From a candidate division CSSED10-310 bacterium (GTDB taxonomy: Bacteria > CSSED10-310), in NCBI GenBank assembly GCA_016931515.1, contig JAFGEQ010000018.1, positions 1 through 64,000 on the forward strand: 64,000 nucleotides of DNA, given 5' to 3'. The notes below the pieces were generated by a model. It was not told the origin of the DNA. It ran no database searches and saw only the letters and a program-made list of their open reading frames with translations. Both the position numbers and the translations under genes were made by a program. Below, one piece after another: positions 1 to 8,041 of this stretch. The stretch's first letter is position 1, and every line of letters starts with the position of its first letter.

Positions 1-50
1 CGCTCACTAGACCCTGAACCTAGCGTGTCTGCCAATTCCACCACTTCGGC
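1..50 (-). tRNA. tRNA-Leu(CAG), 5' part, cut by window edge
   Basis: The reverse complement reads acceptor strand GCCGAAG, TG, a D-arm with GAATTGGCAGA, then an anticodon stem CTAGG/TCTAG closing the seven-base loop TTCAGGG. This gives anticodon CAG (plus positions 14-16), and the pattern closely matches bacterial tRNA-Leu(CAG). The variable arm, T-arm and 3' acceptor strand lie beyond the left edge, so completeness cannot be judged. Confidence 0.9.
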
Positions 51-71
51 GTCATCACCGAACGCCATATT

Positions 72-95
72 GCAATTTGGAGGTTGATTTGTCAA
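72..95 (-). promoter_or_regulatory. Possible promoter of the tRNA-Leu gene
   Basis: On the minus strand a perfect -35 TTGACA (90-95) is followed after 17-18 bases by a weak -10 (CAATAT or AATATG). A GC-rich discriminator GGCG then leads into the tRNA about 20 bases on. The -35 overlaps the start region of rnr. Inferred from sequence only. Confidence 0.35.
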
Positions 96-2185
96 GGGAA
101 AACAAAACACCGAATCCAGGGGCAAAACAAGTTTTGAAAATCTTGGATCAGCACCCCCAGGGGCTTACCTGCACTGCTATCAGCCGGCTGCTTCAACTGG
201 ACAGACGGTCCGTTCGTGCCACCCTGAAAAAACTGGAAAATAGACAAGATGTTCTGAAAACAGCGTCTTGTTATATAAGCAATCGAATCAATACAAATCG
301 TGTCATCGGTCTTTTCAGAAGAAAATATTCAGGTGCCGGTTTATTGCATAGCCAAAGCACTGAACACGAAATTTTTATCAATCGCAAACAAGGGTACTAC
401 CTGTTCGACGGCGATCAGATCGAAGCAGTCTTTTTTCGCGACAAATCAGGTGTGGTGAAAGGATCCGTTTTGTCCGTCATTAAACGCCGGGATGATCCGA
501 TCGCTGGTTATTATCGAAAAACAATTGATGGGGATTGTATCGAACCGCTTGACCCACGGGTAGGACCGCCCATCAGAATTATTGGTAATCGAACACCGGG
601 CATCCATGGCCAGGTTGTTGTATCAGTATTGGAACCCGCATCCAACTGGCGCGATACTCCAAAAGGCCGAATCATCAAAGTTTTGGGGCATCGGTTTGAT
701 TTTGGAGTTCAGACCGAGATTCTGACACGTAAATTCGGAATACCCGATCGAATGCCCGATGCGGTCATTCGAGAAGCGGAGCAACTGATCGAGTTATCCA
801 GCCATAAATCAAGCGAGACACGACGGGATTTGCGAGCATTGCCGACAATTACAGTCGATCCTAAAAATGCCCGCGACTACGATGATGCGCTGTCTTTGAT
901 CGATATACCAAATGGAGTGCGATTGGGTGTTCATATCGCGGATGTATCCCATTACATTCCTATCGGATCTCTCGTTGATAAAGAAGCATTTAAACGCGGA
1001 ACCTCCGTATATCTTCCGGAAAGAGCTATTCATATGCTCCCTGAAACGCTGGCGACAGAGATATGTTCCCTGCTTCCCAATCAAGATCGATTGGCCGTAT
1101 CTGTGCTGATGGATTTCGATGCAGATGGCCGGATCATGGGAGGCGACGTCTGCGAATCCATCATCCGATCCGATGCCCGACTGACCTATGCAGACTTCTT
1201 GGAAGCATCGGGTCCGGCTGATACAGGGACAATCATACAGGATCCGGATATACGACTCATGTGCAGCAAATTGTCAGGATTGTGCGAAAAATTATTGATT
1301 CGACGAATCGATCGTGGAGTTCTTGATCTGGATATGCCAGAATCTTGGTTTGAACTGGATGAGAACGGAAAAATATGCGGGGTGCATAAGAAGAGCCGGA
1401 GTCTGGCGGAACAAACGATCGAGGAGTTCATGATCGCAGCAAACGTATTCATCGCCCAACTCCTTGAAAACCGGAAAGTGCCTTATCTTAGAAGAGTGCA
1501 TGATACACCGGATCCGTCAGAGATTAACGAACTCAAGGAGAGTCTTCGCCAGCTTGGCCTGATCCCCCCACAAAATCCGCTCGATCCCAATGAAGTCAGG
1601 TTGTTGTTAAGTAGTATCGGGAATGATGCCATCCGTTCAGTAGCATCCCACCGGATTCTCCGTGCAATGCGACGTGCTGTATACTCAGCAACGGACAGCG
1701 GTCACTTCGGCCTGGCACTGGAGTTTTACACACAGTTCACATCACCAATCCGGCGATATCCCGATCTCGAGGTTCATCGATCGGTCAAGGCGGCGTTGGG
1801 CATTCCAGGTTATCCGGTTCCAAATCAGGCTGAACTCAGCAACAAAGCTTCGGTCTTATGCGATTATGAGCGACGGGCTCAGGAAGCGGAATGGGAAGCA
1901 GTTAGAATAGATAAGATACGGTTCATGCAATCGAGAATCGCTGAGAGATTCACCGGAACCATCACGCATGTGATGGAATTCGGCGCTTATATCGAACTGG
2001 ATGAGCCATTTGTAGAGGGATTCCTGCCACTCGCACTGATGAATGATTATCTGTATTTCAATCCAAGATTAAATTGTCTGGTCGATTCCGGAGGAAAAAT
2101 CCGATTAAAATCCGGTCAAACCGTTTCCGTCGTTCTGGAAACAGCAGATTTGGACCGGGGAAGTCTGGATTTTCGATTAGGTTAA
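89..2185 (+). CDS. rnr: Ribonuclease R (3'-5' exoribonuclease, RNB family)
   Basis: Processive 3'-5' exoribonuclease that degrades structured RNA. Visible domains are an N-terminal winged-helix segment (about residues 10-60), cold-shock-like OB domains, the RNB catalytic domain starting near residue 255, and a C-terminal S1 domain from about residue 625. The RNB domain carries the acidic site D-x5-D-x-D-D and the later TSPIRRYPDL motif. At 698 aa it is of normal length. I choose the TTG at 89 because GGAGG sits five bases before it; another TTG at 77 is in frame. It is divergent from tRNA-Leu and meets tatC tail to tail, the two stops sharing one TTAA. Confidence 0.93.
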   Translation: MSRENKTPNPGAKQVLKILDQHPQGLTCTAISRLLQLDRRSVRATLKKLENRQDVLKTASCYISNRINTNRVIGLFRRKYSGAGLLHSQSTEHEIFINRKQGYYLFDGDQIEAVFFRDKSGVVKGSVLSVIKRRDDPIAGYYRKTIDGDCIEPLDPRVGPPIRIIGNRTPGIHGQVVVSVLEPASNWRDTPKGRIIKVLGHRFDFGVQTEILTRKFGIPDRMPDAVIREAEQLIELSSHKSSETRRDLRALPTITVDPKNARDYDDALSLIDIPNGVRLGVHIADVSHYIPIGSLVDKEAFKRGTSVYLPERAIHMLPETLATEICSLLPNQDRLAVSVLMDFDADGRIMGGDVCESIIRSDARLTYADFLEASGPADTGTIIQDPDIRLMCSKLSGLCEKLLIRRIDRGVLDLDMPESWFELDENGKICGVHKKSRSLAEQTIEEFMIAANVFIAQLLENRKVPYLRRVHDTPDPSEINELKESLRQLGLIPPQNPLDPNEVRLLLSSIGNDAIRSVASHRILRAMRRAVYSATDSGHFGLALEFYTQFTSPIRRYPDLEVHRSVKAALGIPGYPVPNQAELSNKASVLCDYERRAQEAEWEAVRIDKIRFMQSRIAERFTGTITHVMEFGAYIELDEPFVEGFLPLALMNDYLYFNPRLNCLVDSGGKIRLKSGQTVSVVLETADLDRGSLDFRLG

Positions 2186-2940
2186 TTTCTTGAAAAAATA
2201 ATCGCAGCCCATACGCTCATTTCATAGAGCAACAGCATCGGGACAGCGAGAAGTATTTGTGTAATCGCATCCGGCGGAGTAAGTATGGCTGCAATCAGGA
2301 AAATCAGCAGAACTGCATATCGTCTGTTCCGCTTTAAAAACTGGGGAGTCAAAAGTCCTGCGCCAGATAAAAATGCAGCGGCGATCGGCATTTCGAAGAT
2401 GCAACCGAAGACGATCAGCAACCGAGTTATAAATTTGATATATTCTCTTAATGTTATCAATGGCATGATGGATTCGCTGGCGAATCCGATAAAAAACCTG
2501 AATGCCCACGGGAACACGATAAAAAAGCAGAATGCCACACCGATAGAAAAAAAACCGGTCGATATCAGGATAAAAGGAATCAGCAAACGCTTCTCCTCCC
2601 GATGCATTGCACAAGCGATAAACCGCCATATCTGGTAAAAAATTACAGGCACAGATCCGAGTAATCCGACAAATAGAGCGAGTTTAATGTGAACAAAGAA
2701 GACTTCCGGCAAGCTGGTAAACACCATTTTTTCCTGCATCGCCGGAAGAACATCCAATAAAGGACGTGACACGAGTTCCAGAATGTCTTCGGCGAAAATA
2801 AAACCGATCAATGCCAGACAACACACCGCAGATAGTGAATAAATCAATCGACGCCTGAGTTCGGTCAAATGTCCGATAAAACTCATTTCACCGCTGGGGT
2901 CCAGAACCCGATCCCTGTCGATTGTTGAATTATCATTCAT
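2182..2940 (-). CDS. tatC: Sec-independent protein translocase subunit TatC
   Basis: Receptor core of the twin-arginine translocase in the inner membrane, binding the RR signal peptide of folded substrates. The 252-aa sequence has the N-terminal HLTELRRRL motif (about residue 24), six hydrophobic segments, and the FEMP motif after the third or fourth helix that carries the conserved glutamate. It overlaps the end of tatA by eight bases, so the two are co-transcribed and probably translationally coupled. Only one TatA/B-type gene accompanies it here. Its stop codon shares TTAA with rnr on the other strand. Confidence 0.95.
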   Translation of the reverse strand: MNDNSTIDRDRVLDPSGEMSFIGHLTELRRRLIYSLSAVCCLALIGFIFAEDILELVSRPLLDVLPAMQEKMVFTSLPEVFFVHIKLALFVGLLGSVPVIFYQIWRFIACAMHREEKRLLIPFILISTGFFSIGVAFCFFIVFPWAFRFFIGFASESIMPLITLREYIKFITRLLIVFGCIFEMPIAAAFLSGAGLLTPQFLKRNRRYAVLLIFLIAAILTPPDAITQILLAVPMLLLYEMSVWAAIIFSRN

Positions 2941-3238
2941 GATGAGTCTCCGCAGGAAAATTTACGCAGTCATCCCGGGAGTCGTCAGATTTATCCAATT
3001 TCCTTACGCTGTCATCGCCGTCGAATACATCCGTAACCGTTTGCTCATTGCCCGTCTCGCCGTCTGCTTCGGACGCCTCCTGCTCCAGCGCAGAACGAAA
3101 CTCCCAAGCCAGTCGACGCATCTGACCGGTCAGGCGACCGAGATGCCGAGCCAGGTCCGGGAGTCGTTTCGGCCCGAATACGATAAGTGCAATTATCAGA
3201 AGAACAAGAATTTCTTGAAAGCCCAAGCCGGAGAACAT
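2933..3238 (-). CDS. tatA: TatA/TatB-type translocase subunit
   Basis: Pore-forming partner of TatC. From the ATG at 3238 the 101-aa protein starts with MFSGLGFQEI, has one transmembrane helix (about residues 5-22), then the FGPKRLPDL hinge motif, an amphipathic helix and an acidic, low-complexity tail, which is the TatA layout. A TTG at 3301 would add 21 unlikely residues. No Shine-Dalgarno precedes 3238, but a TATAAT lies just seven bases upstream, so the mRNA may be leaderless. Whether it acts as TatA, TatB or both cannot be told. Confidence 0.9.
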   Translation of the reverse strand: MFSGLGFQEILVLLIIALIVFGPKRLPDLARHLGRLTGQMRRLAWEFRSALEQEASEADGETGNEQTVTDVFDGDDSVRKLDKSDDSRDDCVNFPAETHHE

Positions 3239-3245
3239 GATAAAG

Positions 3246-3251
3246 ATTATA
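3246..3251 (-). promoter_or_regulatory. Candidate -10 box of tatAC
   Basis: A perfect TATAAT on the minus strand ends seven bases before the tatA ATG, and no good -35 is seen 16-18 bases upstream. If used, transcription would begin at or next to the start codon, which agrees with the missing Shine-Dalgarno. Confidence 0.35.
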
Positions 3252-3335
3252 GGAGAAATGAAATTGAAACGCGAGAGATTCTCTTTGACATCGGGACTCA
3301 AATTAACGCAGAATGAGGCGGGGAGATCTTATCAG

Positions 3336-4010
3336 GTGCCGTTTTATAAAGCAGTTTGTTTTGATTTATTCGATACGCTGGTTTTTTTCGATAAAACAAC
3401 TTATTACACAGTTCGAGAACAGGGATTGCTTGAGACGAGCATTGATCCTGCCATGTTCAATCAAGCCTGGAAGTCAACCCGTGACGATGCTTTTAACGGC
3501 ACGATTCGGACTTTGGCTGAACGGTACCGGAAAGTAATGGAAATTATCGGGTGTGATGCAGATGCCTATCTAGAGTATCTGTGCAAACTGGAAGTTCAAG
3601 CCGCAACCCTTGCAACCCGGCCGGTTGAAGGTATCCAGGATTTGTTATCGGATCTGAAAAGATCGAAAAAACGCCTGGGTCTTATTACCAACGCTTCCTG
3701 CATTGCTCCACTTATTCTGAGTATCCTGGGTTGGCAGACGCATTTCGATGAGACAGTTTTCTCCTATCTGGAAAAAGTACGAAAACCTGATCCGGAAATT
3801 TTTTTCCTGGCTTCAAGGCGGCTTGTCTGCCGAACAGATTGCATGGCGTACGTATCCGATGGCGACCGTTTTGAGCTGACCGGTGCATCTGATGCCGGGC
3901 TCGACCCCATTCGATTTGATCCTTCCGGTGAATACAAAAATCATCCACTCCCCCCAGGCTGTTTCGACTGTAAAGATATTAATTCTTTGCGCGAGCGTCT
4001 TTTAACCTAA
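3336..4010 (+). CDS. HAD-superfamily hydrolase
   Basis: Probable phosphatase of the haloacid-dehalogenase superfamily. Motif I is FDLFDTL near the N-terminus, with the nucleophile Asp and a Phe at +2 in place of the usual second Asp. Motif II is LITNAS (about residue 107), motif III the lysine of VRKPDPEIF, and motif IV YVSDGDRFE. The cap is helical. I place the start at GTG 3336, where GGGGAG precedes at 10 bases and which leaves 97 bp of divergent space to tatA; in-frame ATGs lie at 3237 and 3258, so the start is uncertain. Substrate unknown. Confidence 0.8.
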   Translation: MPFYKAVCFDLFDTLVFFDKTTYYTVREQGLLETSIDPAMFNQAWKSTRDDAFNGTIRTLAERYRKVMEIIGCDADAYLEYLCKLEVQAATLATRPVEGIQDLLSDLKRSKKRLGLITNASCIAPLILSILGWQTHFDETVFSYLEKVRKPDPEIFFLASRRLVCRTDCMAYVSDGDRFELTGASDAGLDPIRFDPSGEYKNHPLPPGCFDCKDINSLRERLLT

Positions 4011-4035
4011 TAATTCATTTATTTTATTCATCATT

Positions 4036-4052
4036 TCCTGTAAACTACAGGA
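4036..4052. promoter_or_regulatory. Short inverted repeat upstream of nucleotidyltransferase gene
   Basis: TCCTGTA and TACAGGA form a perfect 7-bp inverted repeat with a three-base centre, 36 bases before the next start codon in an AT-rich gap. It could be an operator or a small hairpin; nothing in the sequence decides. Confidence 0.25.
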
Positions 4053-4087
4053 TTGATTCTGATTTATATAGAATTTAGGAGAAGACT

Positions 4088-4540
4088 ATGGGATTTATTT
4101 TTGATGAGTTGAAACAACGGTTTCCAAATTATCCGAATCTTAAGGTTGTGGAGGAATTCGTTGATAAAGTTGTAAAGGATCTCGATCCGCTTCTGATCAT
4201 CATGTTTGGCGCTTTACCCCGGGGCGATTACACATTCAATAGTGACGTCGATGCACTGTTGATCATGGATAAACCCATTACATGGAATGAAGTTTACTCC
4301 TATGGGGGGGGAGTCGTTCAGCCTATATCCAAAACACGGGATGATTTTGTGATTCAACTCAAACGTGGGAATCCTTTTTTTATCCAGATTATGGAGGAAG
4401 GGATCATTCTTCACGCCAAGGAAGGCATTCTGGAGGATTTCAAACTGGTAGCCTCTGAAACGATTTCGGAAATGCGTATGACCCGCGTCGAACGGGGCTG
4501 GGAAATCGATGAAGAGGATGAAATCGATCAGGATGATTGA
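4088..4540 (+). CDS. Nucleotidyltransferase-domain protein (MNT-like fold)
   Basis: The 150-aa protein has the core of the polymerase-beta-type nucleotidyltransferase fold: FGALPRGDYTFNSDVDALL near residues 40-58, with the two metal-binding Asp of S-D-x-D. The usual G-S of the first turn is G-A here. The C-terminus is very acidic (E/D-rich last 15 residues). AGGAG lies six bases before the ATG. Relatives act as antitoxins beside HEPN proteins or as antibiotic nucleotidyltransferases, but no HEPN-like gene is adjacent and the next gene is a glycosyltransferase. Function not assignable. Confidence 0.75.
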   Translation: MGFIFDELKQRFPNYPNLKVVEEFVDKVVKDLDPLLIIMFGALPRGDYTFNSDVDALLIMDKPITWNEVYSYGGGVVQPISKTRDDFVIQLKRGNPFFIQIMEEGIILHAKEGILEDFKLVASETISEMRMTRVERGWEIDEEDEIDQDD

Positions 4541-4558
4541 TCCCGATCAAATCTCCCC

Positions 4559-5746
4559 ATGCACACGTCACCAAATCCGCGACTGCCTGTTCCGTATTAC
4601 CTGTTCAAGCACTCCTTGCGTCGATTTATCCATCGAATAACAAAAAACCGTACAGAATCCATCAACAACGACCTCAATCGGGAGCCATTTGATTGCCTGG
4701 CCATTTACGAACAGGAATGTGCCTCAAAACGATACCGTGTCGATAATGCCTTGTTAGCTCTGTCCTCTTTCGGACTATCCTCCCGCTCTGTCAAAATCGA
4801 CGATTTCATCACTATTAAGGACTGGGGTTTTCTGGATTCGCTGCGGATGGTTTTCATTCATCGTATTCCGCTATCCCCTGTTTTAAGGAAGTTTCTGAAA
4901 AACTGTAACACCAAATCCATCCCTGTTGTTTTCGATTTGGATGATGCGATTCATGACCCCGAGATCTATCAACGCTCAAGCATTTTCGATCATCTTAATA
5001 AACTTGAAAAGTATCTTCATATCCAAATGGCGAGACGAATTCGCGAAACGATGAAATTCGCTGATGCCATAACTGTATCCACAGACAAACTGGCCGACTA
5101 TATCTCCGGTAACTGCCTCAATGTGCACATTATCCCAAATTGTATTTCCCCGATTATGATTGAGAGTACCGGTGATCCATATTCTGATAACGATAGTCAA
5201 ATGGTCCTGGGATATCTCAGCGGATCCGATACTCATCGTCGAGATATCGCTTCGATATATAATGTACTGCATTCCATCTTAAGCGATCGACCGGAATCAA
5301 AGCTATTGCTTGCCGGACCGATCACTGCTCCCGAATTGCTCACTGCAATCAATCCCGATCGCCTGATTTTTGAAGCCTTCCATCCTTGGCCCGACTATTT
5401 GAAGATTTATTCCAGAGTAAATATCAACCTGGCGCCCCTCGAACCGGAAAACCCTTTCTGTATGGCAAAAAGCGGAGTGAAGTACCTCGAGGCGGCATTA
5501 TCATCGGTCCCGACGATAGCCTATCCCACCAATGATTTTCGCCGCCTGATCCGGCATGGAGAGAATGGATTCCTGGCTAAAACACCAACCGAATGGAACC
5601 ATTGGATTTCTCATTGTCTCTCATATCCGGACAGCGCTGCCGCAATAGGCGAAACAGCGCATCAGGATGTTCTGGCATACGAAACCGTATCCCGAAGTCT
5701 GATGATATGGAAACGCTGTCTGAGCGGAACGGGAATCATCACGTGA
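4559..5746 (+). CDS. Glycosyltransferase, GT4-like (GT-B fold)
   Basis: Cytoplasmic sugar transferase of GT-B type, 395 aa. The C-terminal half shows the family 4 layout: LGYLSGSDTHRRD at the start of the second domain, a nucleotide-sugar loop near LAPLEPENPF, and SGVKYLEAALSSVPTIA, where family members carry the E-x7-E region. An FDLDDAIHD segment near residue 123 recurs in related sugar transferases. No Shine-Dalgarno is visible before the ATG. Its stop overlaps the next glycosyltransferase (GTGA), so the two form a translationally coupled pair for a surface glycan. Donor and acceptor unknown. Confidence 0.78.
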   Translation: MHTSPNPRLPVPYYLFKHSLRRFIHRITKNRTESINNDLNREPFDCLAIYEQECASKRYRVDNALLALSSFGLSSRSVKIDDFITIKDWGFLDSLRMVFIHRIPLSPVLRKFLKNCNTKSIPVVFDLDDAIHDPEIYQRSSIFDHLNKLEKYLHIQMARRIRETMKFADAITVSTDKLADYISGNCLNVHIIPNCISPIMIESTGDPYSDNDSQMVLGYLSGSDTHRRDIASIYNVLHSILSDRPESKLLLAGPITAPELLTAINPDRLIFEAFHPWPDYLKIYSRVNINLAPLEPENPFCMAKSGVKYLEAALSSVPTIAYPTNDFRRLIRHGENGFLAKTPTEWNHWISHCLSYPDSAAAIGETAHQDVLAYETVSRSLMIWKRCLSGTGIIT

Positions 5747-6999
5747 AAATTCTTCAGGTGATTCATAATTTTCCACTGCAGGGAGGCGCCGGTGCTGAAA
5801 ACTATACGATGCAGATATGCAAAGCGCTTTCCAGGGAACATGAGCTTTCAGTATTGACATTTGGAGGTCGGCTTTTTGATGGCCCTTATGGTCAAATCGG
5901 TAGACGATCAGGATTTGCGTTCCCTGTATTTGCTTTTTTCAGCCATCCGGCCAATTTCGATGATCCCGAGAAAGAATACTGGAATCCGGATTTTGAGAAC
6001 GCTTTTCGAAGATTGCTGGATTCTGTTCAACCCGATGTAATCCACTTTCAGCATGTCATCAACCTTTCAATATCACTTGTGACCACTGCGGTCGCATGCG
6101 GTTATCCAGTCTATTTTACGCTTCATGACTTCTGGACCATCTGCCCGAATATCGTTCTGGAAAATTGGCGCGGAGCTCCATGCGACTCCTGGAAGAACGG
6201 TCACAACTGCACACGGTGTATGGCGATTAAATACCGGGCTCCCAGAATCTGGTTAAAGAGTAAGAACTTCTATAACAAGCGGAGACAACGCATGGTTGAC
6301 GTTCTTGAATCCTGCAGAGCCGTTTTGTCACCCTCCAAAGCCCTGATGTCAATCTGCCGGGATGCAGGATTCGATAATGTCAATCTGGTTCATTGGCCTT
6401 TTGGTATGGATTCCAAGGCAATCTCGAAAAAACAATCGTCACAACCACTTTCACTCCCCATCCGCTTTGGATACACAGGTACCATCAGCCCTCAAAAAGG
6501 GATCGAGGTCATGCTCAAAAGTTTTCACGCCTTACCCGCTTTAGTCAGAGACAAGGTCCGACTGTATGTGTATGGTGGCTGCGGAACCGATACCCGAATG
6601 CTCCGCTCTGTATCCCGTTGGAAATGTATGTACGCTTCTGAATCCATTCAGTTCATGGGTCGTTTTGACCAGGAATGTTTACCCGAGATTCTAGACGAAC
6701 TCGATGTGGTGATCTGTCCATCCACTTGGTATGAAAATCGACCGTTGAGTATCCTTGAATCTTTTGCAGCCGGCAATCCAGTCATTGCATCCCGGCTCGG
6801 TGGCATGATCGAACTGGTCGAAGAAACCGGTGCCGGGTGGGTATTCAAACCTGCAAATCCCGAATCATTGTCGAGTATCATCGAGAAACTGGTCTCCGAT
6901 CCTGATCAGATTCGGAAAATCCGTGACAAAATACCAGAAGTTCTTTCAATCAACGATGAAGTAAAAGCGCTGCAACATTTATACGTTCAAACCAGGTAA
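5743..6999 (+). CDS. Family 4 glycosyltransferase
   Basis: GT-B retaining glycosyltransferase of 418 aa. The N-terminus KILQVIHNFPLQGGAGAENY is the glycine-rich acceptor-domain start of GT4 enzymes, and the C-terminal domain has GYTGTISPQKGIE and PSTWYENRPLSILESFAAG, giving the E-x7-E donor-binding motif. The start is GTG at 5743 inside GTGA shared with the stop of the gene before; upstream in-frame codons would code through that gene. Four Cys near residues 140-163 (CPN, C, C, C) could bind metal. It ends 52 bp from a convergent GT2 gene with no clear terminator. Confidence 0.88.
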   Translation: MKILQVIHNFPLQGGAGAENYTMQICKALSREHELSVLTFGGRLFDGPYGQIGRRSGFAFPVFAFFSHPANFDDPEKEYWNPDFENAFRRLLDSVQPDVIHFQHVINLSISLVTTAVACGYPVYFTLHDFWTICPNIVLENWRGAPCDSWKNGHNCTRCMAIKYRAPRIWLKSKNFYNKRRQRMVDVLESCRAVLSPSKALMSICRDAGFDNVNLVHWPFGMDSKAISKKQSSQPLSLPIRFGYTGTISPQKGIEVMLKSFHALPALVRDKVRLYVYGGCGTDTRMLRSVSRWKCMYASESIQFMGRFDQECLPEILDELDVVICPSTWYENRPLSILESFAAGNPVIASRLGGMIELVEETGAGWVFKPANPESLSSIIEKLVSDPDQIRKIRDKIPEVLSINDEVKALQHLYVQTR

Positions 7000-7051
7000 A
7001 CCATCCAACCGGGCCTGCATAAATCTATCAAAGAATAGCCGGATATCTGAA

Positions 7052-8041
7052 TCAGGCTTTATCCCTATCATATCTCAGTCTTGCCTGATGGAGATTCCAA
7101 TGGATCATCGGCCAGTTCCAATCGATAAATGACATGATATCTCCCAGCTTAACTTTGCGATGTGCCTGGATTTCTTTTCTCCTGGCCAGCATCACTGGTA
7201 GTCCCTTCAACGCGGCTGACAGACTTCTAACGTAGACTTTAAACCATCGCCCGCTCACACTTCGCACTGCGACAAATCCGATGTGCAATAGTATGTGGGG
7301 ACCGTACAACAGCCATAAAGCTACCGGGAGATTTTTCATCAGTGTCCACTGGAGATTCCGGTGGTACCAGAACAGGGTATTGGATGGTATTGATGTAGCC
7401 CGGACTGCGTGCAGTATTCGGGCGTCCGGTATATACATCACTCTGAAACCCGCCAGACGAGCGCGAAAGCAAAAATCCAGATCTTCACCAAACGCGAAAA
7501 AATGTTCATCGAACAAACCGATCGTCCTGAAAACGTTTCGTCTGATGTACACAGCGCATCCACTGGCAGCAAAAACTTCAGAGGGTTGATCATAGCGTGG
7601 TCCATCAACTTCCAGCCAGCCATGTTTATAACCAAAACCGGCGACTGTAAAACCATCTCCCACTGTATCTATATGTTCACGGGAATCAGCCAGCAAAACG
7701 CGGGATGCAAAGATATGGAAATCAGGATGTGTACCTGCGGCTATCCGCAAGGCATCAAACCATCCTGGCAATGCTTCTGTATCATTATTCACAAGTATGA
7801 CATCGTTTGATTCAGAAGCAGTTATACCTTCATTGACAGCTCCGGAAAAGCCCTTATTGGATGGCAGCATCAGACATCTGACTTCAGGCCAGACACTCTT
7901 TAACCATTCCACGGTTCCATCATCCGATCCGTTATCGACGACTATTATCTTGCCCTTGCCGTCAATTTGATCGACAAGCGCCGGGATGGATTTTTCCAAC
8001 AGATGTCGGCCATTCCACGAGGGTATTATGATGCTGATCAT
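7052..8041 (-). CDS. Family 2 glycosyltransferase (rhamnosyltransferase-like)
   Basis: GT-A inverting sugar transferase, 329 aa. Seen: ISIIIPSWNG at the start, DNGSDDGT (residues 37-44), the metal-binding VNNDTEA (D-x-D region, about 84-90), and FAFGEDLDFCFRARLAG with the catalytic E-D. The C-terminal quarter has a hydrophobic helix pair around residues 240-265, probably a membrane anchor. Its ATG overlaps the stop of the preceding 775-aa fusion protein (ATGA), making it the last gene of the yggS-to-GT2 operon. Likely adds a sugar to the lipid-linked glycan begun by that fusion protein. Confidence 0.88.
   Translation of the reverse strand: MISIIIPSWNGRHLLEKSIPALVDQIDGKGKIIVVDNGSDDGTVEWLKSVWPEVRCLMLPSNKGFSGAVNEGITASESNDVILVNNDTEALPGWFDALRIAAGTHPDFHIFASRVLLADSREHIDTVGDGFTVAGFGYKHGWLEVDGPRYDQPSEVFAASGCAVYIRRNVFRTIGLFDEHFFAFGEDLDFCFRARLAGFRVMYIPDARILHAVRATSIPSNTLFWYHRNLQWTLMKNLPVALWLLYGPHILLHIGFVAVRSVSGRWFKVYVRSLSAALKGLPVMLARRKEIQAHRKVKLGDIMSFIDWNWPMIHWNLHQARLRYDRDKA

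Noticed and set aside
3237-3335. Upstream starts for the HAD hydrolase (ATG 3237 or 3258)
   Set aside because: They would add 26-33 residues before the motif I strand, overlap or abut the tatA start and leave no divergent promoter space; GTG 3336 gives the usual short N-terminus. Not excluded.
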